A stretch of 64,000 nucleotides of DNA from contig CASHTG010000005.1 in NCBI GenBank assembly GCA_949357655.1, positions 124,001-188,000 on the forward strand, given 5' to 3'. The notes beneath the pieces were generated by a model that did no database searches, was not told the DNA's origin, and saw only the letters and a list, made by a program, of their open reading frames with translations. Below, in pieces: positions 50,336-59,337 of this stretch. The DNA is from Parascedosporium putredinis. Taxonomy: Eukaryota; Ascomycota; Sordariomycetes; Microascales; Microascaceae. The position numbers and the translations under genes are program-made. Each line of letters starts with the position of its first letter. Within the stretch, counting starts at the first letter, position 1.

Positions 50336-51220
50336 ATGGCCAACAACGACAATCAAATGACGCGGTTTCTTTTTGCCATTCTTCGGCAAAAGTGCCTCAA
50401 AGATGTGAGTGCTCAACCAACGTACTCACTACAGGGACATGCATCCCATCGTATCTATTTGTTGGTCCTGAGAGATCGGAAGCTGACTTGCGGATCTTCC
50501 CGCCGCCCAGATTGACTGGAACGAAGTTGCCAAGGATCCCATCCTCTCTCAACCCATCACAAATGGCCATGCCGCGCGGATGAGATACTCCCGTTTCCGG
50601 TCGGCCATGCTCGGCCTCGAACCCCAGAAGCGATCCAAGGGTGGCGTGACCAAGAACAAGTCTACCAAGTCTAAAAAGGATTCCAAGACGAAGTCGGATG
50701 ATACCATCAAGGTGGAAACCAGCGATAATAAAAAGTCCAAGAAGCGGAGCGATTCATCGCCTGTGATCAAGCAAGAGAAACAGGCGCCTACGCCCTTCTC
50801 TGTGCAGTTCTCACCCGCCTCCTTGGCATCCCCGCTGACCGATGCGTCGCTGATGACGCCTTGTAGTGAGGATCTCCTCACTACAAGCCCGAACCTCTTG
50901 ATGAGCCCGGCGCAGGATCTCCTTAGCCAGGGCCCGTTTGCGCTCGGCCACTGCGGCCACGGTGTAGATCACATTGGCGATGGCAGCCAGAGCCAGGATC
51001 CCTGGGCCGATGCCCCCTATATTCAGCGTTTGATGCCGCTTATAGCATGAGCGCCTATGGCAGCTTGTGCGAGCCCCATCATTCAATTCACGACCATACT
51101 CACGACCTTATGGACCATGCTCACGACCTCTCTCATGACTTTTCCGGGGCGGAAGCCCTGCTGGCGGCTTCGTCGGATTCTCTCCCCGTCAAGGCTGAAT
51201 CTTGGGATCCTCACTTTTAG
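50336..51220 (+). CDS. Small Myb/SANT-like protein 3, His-rich tail
   Basis: Exon 1 (50336-50404) encodes MANNDNQMTRFLFAILRQKC to LKD. The intron is 50405-50510 (gtgagt...gcccag). Exon 2 starts IDWNEVAKDPILSQPITNGH and AARMRYSRFRSAMLGLEPQK. This is the classical short Myb-like domain found in many ascomycete small proteins (FLFAIL.QKCLKDIDWN, then RMRYSRFRSAM). A Lys-rich disordered part (TKNKSTKSKKDSKTKSDDT), with IKVE and VIKQE SUMO-site-like motifs, and a Ser/Leu-rich part follow. The T run 51029-51031 lacks one base. Adding it leads into FDAAYSMSAYGSL and a His-rich tail (DHTHDLMDHAHDLSHDFSG), ending KAESWDPHF at 51220. Length is 259 residues. The leader upstream is long and pyrimidine-rich. 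Confidence 0.86.
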
Positions 51221-52932
51221 GCATAGAAGTTTCTCATTATCACAGCCTCGGCAGCGAGAAGGGGGCTGCTCTCCGCAGCACTCCCATCATCTTGGGTGCG
51301 CTGCACGTTGCAGCTGCCCATCATGGTTGAATCTACCGAAGTCTTATTTTCTTTTCCTCTCTTTTACTTAGACGGATACCCATTCCCAGGGTTGGAAATA
51401 CGCCTGTGTTCTTGTATCAATCCTCACATACATTCAGAGGAGGCAAGCTTGCGTCTTCTTTTGGAGACGGCATCTCTATCTCCCTCTCCCCTACCGAACT
51501 CTTCACTCTTGACAGAATACGAAACGGATTATGACCCAAAGAGAAAAAAACAGTGTATTTAATGAATGACAGACGAGAGAAAAAAAAAAGAAAAAGCAGG
51601 GAAAAAAAGGCGGGACAACATTCAAGGGGACCACACAAAAATATCGGGGATTATGGTTTTCTTTCACCATCTTGTTTATTAGGGAGTATCACTTTTGCAA
51701 GGTTTTTGGGGATGGGAATTGTAACCTGGAAACACCTTGAACGTTTTAGCTTTTTTGTATCGGGGCGCTGGAGGCGTTGACTCTTGGACTTTACGGATCC
51801 AAGTATGGGAAACCCAATATATCGATCTTGTCCTTTGTTTTTTTAACCTGCTTTCCAACTTGGTTGAACGTGCATATACTCGTAGATTTTGAGTTGTCGA
51901 TTCAACGTCGTTGTCCTGACAGCATCACCTTTCACTTGGAGGCAACGCGAGTAGTCCGGCTCGAATATCTCCTTTGTTTATGTGGACATCTCGCTGGCGA
52001 AGATGCGAAGTACCCTCATTTCCTTCGGCTAATGTTCAGTATTTGACGTAGCCCTTCTCCCTTGTATATGTGAAGCATAATTCAGCTGGCCTTCATGGCT
52101 GTATCCGATCTAGTTTATAATTACATGTATGATATATTTGATTCATCTCAGGTTCACCAATACATCCACCATCTCCTGCAGATGCGTGCACGCCTTCGTA
52201 TCATCAGCTCTTGAATCCAGCATCCTTTAAAGCACAGTTATCAAGAGCGTAGATACCTCTAACCCCATGCAATCTCCACTCACTCTTCTCTGCTGACTTG
52301 GGGCATCATACCGAGGCCATTGGAAATAGCCTGCCCATTCTGAATGTGTCTTCTCTACTCGTTCTTTCGCTGCGTAATTTCCAACCACCATGATGTAGAA
52401 TGCTCTCGAACGACACGGTGCGCCAGGCTTGCCAGGGACGATGCTTCGCATGGGGCCTCGAGAACCTTCTTTCTTGGTCAAGTCCGTTGTCCTCCATGAA
52501 GAGTGATCCATTGATCCGTTCAAAACATCCATGTTTCCATCTTCTATAAAAACATGGCCAGAAGCCCGATCGAGCTGTGTAAGAACCCAACACCTACCTC
52601 TAGTTTTCAAATACAAGATTTTTGTCTGACACGACGAGAGATACTAGATCAATCACCAACCACATCGTCCCAGATACGCTCACCACAACCGATCTTCCAG
52701 ACCTTGAGAGAGATAGACTCGGTCTGTCCTCAAGCTCCTTCACCCCAAAGCAAAAGAGTGATTCCAGAGAACCCGTCTCGAGCTCCTCACTCGACACCAT
52801 ATCCAACATCAAACCGACCCCTCATCGAAAAAGAAAAGAAAAAGCCCGCAGTGTTGTCCAATCCTCCCCTCCCATATCTAGCGCCGAGTCCTCTATGCTA
52901 ACCTGGTCCCTCTTTCATCCATAGTCTACAAA
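51221..52932. other. Spacer between Myb-like genes 3 and 4
   Basis: 3' flank of gene 3 and promoter/leader of gene 4. No gene seen. Confidence 0.55.
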
Positions 52933-53551
52933 ATGGCCGGCCCCCAGGCAAAGTCCTTCCAGACCATCGACGCCGCAGAAGTCGTCGCCATGTTGAGCCC
53001 CGCCGATCTGCGCCTGGTCGTGAGCGTGTTTTTCCACTTGCCTTCCGCGGTCAGCGTCGACTGGGCTAGTGTCGCCCAGGCCGCAGGCATTGAGGACCTC
53101 TCGGATGCACAGTACCACTACCACCAGCTCGGGGCCGAACACGCGCCCAGGACAACATCAACTCTACGACAGCCCGTGCCTCAACAGTGCCCCAAGCCTC
53201 CACAATACCCCGAGCCTCGACGATACGGCGTGTGTTCAGGATACGGCGTGTCTCTACGATACACCGAGTCCTCAGGATACGCCGCGTCTCCACGATACAC
53301 CGTGTCTTCAGGATATGCCGAGCCTCCACGATACACCGTGCCTCCACCACTCCCACCGCCCCCTGGCTCCTAGTGGCCGCAACCCGACTTCACTTCATTC
53401 CACAGGGCCCTCGAGTCATGACACCAAGCTGCATGGCGGGTTCGCGGCTCCTGGTGCGCCTCAGGTCAAGGTAGTCGAGACAGTCAAGCAAGAAAGTGGG
53501 AGTGGGGAGTGCAAGGTGAAGGTGAAGACGGAGCCAGGTACGCATGGGTGA
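52933..53551 (+). CDS. Small Myb/SANT-like protein 4 with hexapeptide repeat
   Basis: ATG 52933-52935 opens MAGPQAKSFQTIDAAEVVAM, then LSPADLRLVVSVFFHLPSAV, SVDWASVAQAAGIEDLSDAQ and YHYHQLG. The pattern of a first helix, then VDW..VA, then a short third helix resembles the Myb-like domain of the gene at 50336, but it is more divergent. At 53146-53148 one C too many shifts the frame. With it removed, the frame goes through eight copies of an 18-bp repeat (53195-53338, LHDTP/LQDTP type) to a Lys/Glu tail (VKVVETVKQESGSG, KVKVKTEPGTHG) at 53551, 205 residues in all. If the shift is not an error, the alternative frame gives a Pro/Tyr-rich end at 53373 (146 residues). No intron is evident. Confidence 0.62.
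53195..53338 (+). repeat. Eight tandem 18-bp repeats in Myb-like gene 4
   Basis: Units run agcctccacaataccccg, agcctcgacgatacggcg and so on. Consensus is close to (a/t)g(c/t)ct(c/t)cacgatacaccg, encoding (S/C)L(H/Q)DTP. The tract is open in several frames on both strands. Confidence 0.88.
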
Positions 53552-56056
53552 TAGTCGAAGTATGGCTTAGGGACATGGCATCACGGCAGTTTTTTCGAGT
53601 TGTTTGAAGCCTTTTCTGGGCCTACGTTAGAGGTTAGAGGTTCATGTTGGGACGTGCGAGAGTGCTGTAGGCCAACGCCGGTGTTATTATGATTCCATGT
53701 AGTCGCTTGTCAAGTAGACGAAGAGAATTCAATTTTTGTCTAGCTACACTACCATATCCTGCTACCGAGCTTTGTCTTAATATGACCGGAGCTCCAACTC
53801 GAAACTTGACGTGACTTGTCCAAAAGCTTTCAAAGGGCTACACCAGTCCACACACTCACCTCGAGGTCTAGATCTGTCCGATACTATACACATTCACACC
53901 CATCTAGCCTACTGGATAGTTTTGCCCATTATGTCTACCTCGCACCATGTGTTAAACCCAGCCACCCCGGAAGTAAAGTTTCCATTTCTCGCTCTTCGAT
54001 CTTGCCATTCAGGCACTTTGTGGACCCCGTTATTGAGATGTGCACGGCGGTCTAGCTCCAGTTGGAATGAATCTACCTATGTTTCCTTGGACATTTGGAC
54101 CAGTCGCTGTACACGCCTCCGAACGACATGCTTTCCTTAGATTTTATGGGAGATGGGAAAGATCTATATCACTTTTGATGAGAAACCCTCTTAGATGTAC
54201 TGTAGTATTATCTCGTGTATGAATCCTCTAATGAAGCCTTTGCATTGTATGTCCAAAGCGTCAGCTCAGTGTAAAAGTGCCTAGCAACCACAACGGTCGT
54301 GCTCTACCAATCCTAGCAAGACAGTATGCCTGTGGATTTAGCGACTGAGCGCTTGTCTTTAGGAGGCCCAATCCATTGCAGAACACCATTCTGAGTTCGG
54401 CCCGCTACCCCGGGCTCAGAGGCTGTGGTGCGGGTTCAGTTACTGGGACAAGGAAACCGATCTCCGGCTTCCGAGTGCCGCTGCTGGGACCCACCCTTGA
54501 TTCCGGGGTTTGCTAAGATGAAGGATCGGAAGTCTTTGGACGAGCATTAGAGTTAGTACTTTGAATAGGCGAGTAGAGGGTGTTTTATTGAGACGAGAAG
54601 CACAAACTTGTCACTAGCTTGTTCCAGCACATAGCCGCGTGTCCGAAGAGCTTATGTTGATGCCGCTGCTCCCAAAATCGACTCTGGAGCAGCAATCTTC
54701 AACTCTTGCCTCCGCATCAATGGCGATTCTGGCTTCCGGTGCCGTCCGTGCTGAATCCCCAGAGCCCGCCAACTCCACTTTTCAATACACTCTTCTCGCA
54801 TACCGTTGCCACGATCACCAAACACCGGCCTCGTCGAGGAAGGAGCCACCGAGTCCTCACTTATACACGCACCCAACCACCCAAAAGTTGTAGTGTCACG
54901 TTACTCGGCTGTTGCGAATCTCTTCTCGACCCTCTTGGCTATATATACTGGTGTTCCCTCCTCTATGAACCTTTCCTCCTTTTCTCTCCATCGACCGATC
55001 ATCTCTTTTGAGACTCTGCTCGCTCGATATCCTCGATCCCAACCCAGCTTTTACATCACCAGTCTTTCGAGACTATCATTCTTCTCTTCACACTTTTACA
55101 TCCTTCGATTCTTTATTGCGTCTCTCAGGTAAATAGAATTTCGTTTCCTCTCCTTGATCTCGGTTGCGAATTTCCGCGGAAAACCCACTTCGCGACCTCT
55201 TACCCTCGGCTCTTCCTACTGCCTCTGCTTCTGTTCTCTTCTTTTTTTCAAAGCACTTCCCTGACCTCAGTATGCAATCCAGACGACTCTGACCTGAAAA
55301 CCACCATCCTGCCCTCACAGGAGTTACCCATCCTTCTCGCTGGTAAGTTCGCTCACCGACCGTTGTCTGAATTACATCGCTAACCTTCCCTCTTAAGATT
55401 AAGACGGCGGCTTTCAGACTGTTTCCACCGTTTGAATTCCGGTGTCAACTCCCTGAATATTCGGTAAGAAAGTTTGTTGATCTCGTTTCTCTTCTCTCCG
55501 TTCCTTCCTTCATTCCCCCGGACGCGACCCTTAGCACCTCATACTTGGTCGTCAAGGTGACCATCGCCCTCACGTTATGATTTTGCACTTCCAAATTTCT
55601 TGCTCAAACACACTGGGAAGTCCCTCCGGCGTTTCGTTTAATTCTCTTGCCCTTCTTCCTTGAGCTTTAGTTTGGCCTTGGCATTGTACTTCGAACAAGA
55701 TTCCTCCAGGTATATCGTGAATTCCTTCTATTTTGCGTTGTTTTATTTTCCGTCTCCTTGACCAGTTTCCTCCGCGAGTGATTATCCACTCCCGTAATCT
55801 TCTTATTGCCATCTGACCTTCGCGCGTGTTATTCTATCCAACCTCACTTCATCTCGGCTAACCCTCATATTTGGCTAGACAGTCTTGGCTTTCTGGCTTG
55901 ATCCGTACCCAATATCTCATCATAATCATTTCATCATCGTGAGTTTACTGCCTTAAGACCCTCCCGACTTTCCTCTTAACTTCGACTGGGCCTGTGACTA
56001 ATTTATTTTCGGGCACAGGCACTCGGTCACCTCACTGAGCCTGAAATTCGAGAAAC
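53552..56056. other. Intergenic region and pyrimidine-rich leader
   Basis: No credible gene. From about 54900 to 56056 the plus strand is C/T-rich, with several gtaagt/gtgagt and cag motifs, so spliced leader introns of the gene at 56057 are possible. Confidence 0.5.
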
Positions 56057-57181
56057 ATGGCTACTGCTCAACTCCCAGTTTCTCTTACCAACACCTCCGA
56101 GGTTGGGGAAGCTGTGAGCCAGCGCGACTCTGCCTCAACAATTCGCTCCTTTGACGCTGAGAGCGAGGTCCTCTCGCCTTCTTCTTCTAGGGCCACTACT
56201 ATCGCGGATGAGGCTGTCAATGATCAGGCAATCTATGCCCATATGTCTGGTATCCAGCTTGCCGCCGCCCCTCAGGCTTCCGTGGTTGTCAATGGGGTTC
56301 AGTATGCCACTGGTGAGATCCGTACCATGATGGACACGGTCGTCCGGGCTCGTAGCACTCACGAGCTCCCGCCCACCAAGGCAATGACTCTTGATGCTAG
56401 CGTCATTGTTCAGGATTATGGGTTCCTCAATCAACTCCGTGCCGCTCGAGGCGACCCTGCGGTTCCGCCCTCTCAGGAGTACATCAACCTCCGAGTCGAG
56501 GTTGCTCGACAGGTTAAGGAGCGCGATGACAGCCTCAACGATGCCAATAATCTTCGTGCTGCCCGTGAGCGTGTTGACAACTATCTTCATGTTGCCAACA
56601 TTGAGCGTCGTTATTTCCAGGCTGCTCAAGGCCTTGCTCAGCGCCGTGGCGTCCAGCTCTCGTCCCAGGCTGACATGGATGCTATCACAGACGAGATCAT
56701 CGGCGTTGTTGAAAACGCTGTTGAGACTTCTGTTGTTGATGCGACTGGCCCAATTCGTATCAATGCTAATCGGTTGGCCACTACCGCCAACAATCTTGAT
56801 TCGACCGCTGGGTCTCTCGATTCGACCGCTGGGTCTCTCGATTCGACCGCTGGGTCTCTCGATTCGACCGCTGGGTCTCTTAATTCGGCCGCCGGGTCCC
56901 TTGACTCAACTGCTCGATCTGTTGAATCCATTGCCAAGCTCCTTATCACGGCTATCGGGCTCCTTGCTGCCCAGACCAACACCACTTCGGCTCAGATTCA
57001 GGGCCTCTCGAACCTGACCGTCGCTCACCAAATGGGCGGACCTGCTTCTAACAACCAAGCTCGCGGAGCAGTCGACCCCGCGCTCGCTCAGGCTTTGTAC
57101 AATGCCCTGAACGCTCTCCACCGAGAGAACAACCGCAAGAGGGGCATCCGCGGCTTCTTCCGTTCCATCTTCAAGTTCTAA
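56057..57181 (+). CDS. Unrecognised protein with six heptapeptide repeats and basic C-terminal tail
   Basis: One uninterrupted frame of 374 codons, and I do not recognise the family. The N terminus is Ser/Thr-rich (MATAQLPVSLTNTSEVGEAV). The central part is helical and charged: FLNQLRAARGDPAVPPSQEY, LRVEVARQVKERDDSLNDAN and NIERRYFQAAQGLAQRRGV. ANRLATTANN then leads into six tandem 7-residue units, consensus LDSTAGS (residues 247-288). After that are a hydrophobic stretch, SIAKLLITAIGLLAAQTNTT, and a C terminus NNRKRGIRGFFRSIFKF that looks amphipathic and basic. The repeat period of seven suggests a coiled coil; membrane contact through the tail is a guess. No indel is needed and codon use looks like a real gene. 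Confidence 0.78.
   Translation: MATAQLPVSLTNTSEVGEAVSQRDSASTIRSFDAESEVLSPSSSRATTIADEAVNDQAIYAHMSGIQLAAAPQASVVVNGVQYATGEIRTMMDTVVRARSTHELPPTKAMTLDASVIVQDYGFLNQLRAARGDPAVPPSQEYINLRVEVARQVKERDDSLNDANNLRAARERVDNYLHVANIERRYFQAAQGLAQRRGVQLSSQADMDAITDEIIGVVENAVETSVVDATGPIRINANRLATTANNLDSTAGSLDSTAGSLDSTAGSLDSTAGSLNSAAGSLDSTARSVESIAKLLITAIGLLAAQTNTTSAQIQGLSNLTVAHQMGGPASNNQARGAVDPALAQALYNALNALHRENNRKRGIRGFFRSIFKF
56795..56920 (+). repeat. Six tandem 21-bp repeats (LDSTAGS)
   Basis: The first four units are nearly identical (ctcgattcgaccgctgggtc t, the first starting ctt). Units five and six are degenerate. The first four look like recent slippage or unequal exchange. Confidence 0.93.
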
Positions 57182-57881
57182 GCTTGCTCGGATGACCCTA
57201 ACTAGTTGGTACGCCGGGTTCGAATTTCAATGTTTTCAAAGACGTGGATGAGTGTTTAAACGCGCCGCGCACATCAAGTTTTTCTCACAATTGTTTGTTT
57301 GTTTTTCTTTTCTTTTACGTTGGGCAACACAAGGCCTATTTGTTTTTAATGGAGGGGAAGGAGGATCGGATCTGAGGATGGCGAAAAAAGGGAACATGGT
57401 ACGGGTACGAGTTTGATGAGTTTATGATTTCGACGACGCGTTTCTTTGATTTTACGGAAGGGTATGGTTGAGCAAGGAGGACGGTACTGAACATGGCGTA
57501 CGGAATTGATACCAAGGGAACCCGGTTAAGCTAGTTAGGTAGTTCAGTACGATACATAAAAAAATAAATAAAAAAGTTGACCTTTGGTCGACCAAAAAAA
57601 CTTAGCGAGTTCTGTAGAGGTGTTGTCATGGGTAATCGTAGTCTAGGGTAATCGTAACCTAGGGTGATTGAAGAAAAGAGTGGTGATGCCGGATGAAGCC
57701 TCACGGCACCTTCGATCTGGGTAACGGGGGATAGCAAAACCGACGATCTGGGAAGCACTGAGAACAGGTTAGACTAAGATGATAGAGCATAATACGTAGA
57801 ATCGTTTACCAGAGTGGGAGACTAGATAGTTGTAGTATTTTATCAACATTTATGATGCTATCCTACTTCTCATCATCAACC
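57182..57881. other. Convergent 3' flanks
   Basis: No gene. A short direct repeat around 57630-57668 (gggtaatcgta, twice) is the only structure seen. Confidence 0.6.
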
Positions 57882-59337
57882 TCAAAGTTCATCATCAGAT
57901 TCTGTCTCGCTCCCCGCAGGTTCTGGTTCCTTCGTCTTGGCAGCAGGTGTCTTCTTCTTCGACGCAAAGGGTAGCTCCCTCTTAGGCGGCTCTTTTCCAT
58001 CGTCTACCTTACTACTGCTTGCCTCCTCAGGCTGTGCAGTCTGCCGCGCACCTCTCGCACTCGCCCGCGCACCCTTTGCGGGCTTAGCGGCTGCTTTCCT
58101 CGTCGACCGCGAGGGAGGAGGCGGGGCCTCGTCCTCATCGGCCTCGCTGGCCGTGGGGTCATCATCTGAGCCGGGGTCAGTGGTACGATCATCCTCAGAG
58201 TCGCGGGCGACAGTCTCGCCGCCGCCGCCCGGCCCTTCGGTATCCATCTTCTCAAACTCGTCCGAGTCATCGTCCTCCTCCTCGGGCGGAGGGGACGCCT
58301 GCTTCCGTTTACCTCTCCTCGAAGGACCGGGCGCGCGGGCCTGCGAATCCTTGGGCTCCTTCTTGGGCTTGGGACTGAGGGGCACGACGGCCTCGGGCGT
58401 GCCCTCGGCGGTCGGGGGCGCGCCCTGGGAGGTGGTGGCGAGCAGGCGCTGCTGCTCGCGGATCTTGACCTTTTTCTCGTTGAGGAGGTCGCGGAACTTC
58501 TCCATGAGGCCGGCCTCGTCGACCTTTTTCGCCTCGATCAGCTCGTTGAGCTGGGTGTGGAGGAGTCTACCTCATTCTCGAGCTTGTATATACGGTCTGC
58601 CTCCTTCTCGAGGGCTTGACTCGCCTCCTCGTAGGCTAGTACGGATGTGTTGCACCAGTCGACGACGTCGATTGGTTCTTCTGGCTTGTAGCGGAGGGTA
58701 ATATCACCCATGTGTTTCTGGTGGAGCACAGTCTGAGCATGGGATGCGGGCCAGAGTCGGAAGAGGGGCTCGAGGGGCTTACCGTTATCCCTTGAACGCT
58801 TCTCCTAACCTCGATGGTAAGGTGGGATGGGGGTCCTCCGCATCCCGGCCTTCCTCCAGCTTTGCGGTGGCCTGGATCCCATCGGGAGTCTTTTGCGAGA
58901 ACAGGGCGGTTAGGATTTCTTCCCACTCATTGTCTGGGCACGAGTGCTTCAGACTGAGGACGCGATCCTGTCGTACTACACAGTCAAAGAAAAAAAAAAG
59001 GAATCCGCGTTAGTGGTCTAGGATGTTCATTCTGATACATATGCAATATGATGCATAAACGTGGCTAACAAGGGCACCCTGGGCCTCGACCCAACGTCGG
59101 AGACGAAACGAAACAAGAGTGGGCCGGACGGGTGGGATTGGGGGCAAGAGGGAATATGGTGTGGGCGCAATGACGAGGGCCTTCTAGACTTACACGTCAC
59201 GACAAAGGGGAGAAACCATCCGTGCCAATAAGCTTGAGATCCAACGGGTGGCGTCCGGTAGAAGCGGCTTGAACGAGGACAAATGCCGATTTCTTCCTCG
59301 TTTGGGCAAACCGAAGAATCCTTGGGCTTGGAGCCAT
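57882..59337 (-). CDS. lif1: XRCC4/Lif1-like non-homologous end-joining factor
   Basis: XRCC4/Lif1 is the partner and stabiliser of DNA ligase IV in end joining. Exon 1 (59194-59337) encodes MAPSPRILRFAQTRKKSAFV, LVQAASTGRHPLDLKLIGTD and GFSPFVVT. Exon 2 (58783-58975) encodes LRQDRVLSLKHSCPDNEWEE and HLTIEVRRSVQGIT. Exon 3 starts TVLHQKHMGDITLRYKPEEP with VDWCNTSVLAYEEASQALEK. This is the beta-rich head. The long helix follows: ADRIYKLENEVDSLHTQLNE and LMEKFRDLLNEKKVKIREQQ. The tail is acidic/Lys-rich with PSRRGKRKQ. Introns are 218 and 50 nt. Three one-base losses (G runs 59207-59210 and 58829-58833, G pair 58563-58564) break the frame; corrected length is 396 residues. The last residues are uncertain: another frame ends MMNFEVDDEK. 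Confidence 0.86.

Noticed and set aside
57630..57668. Short repeats with ctagggt resembling telomere units
   Set aside because: Only two to three imperfect copies in a unique 3' flank; not a telomere or interstitial array.
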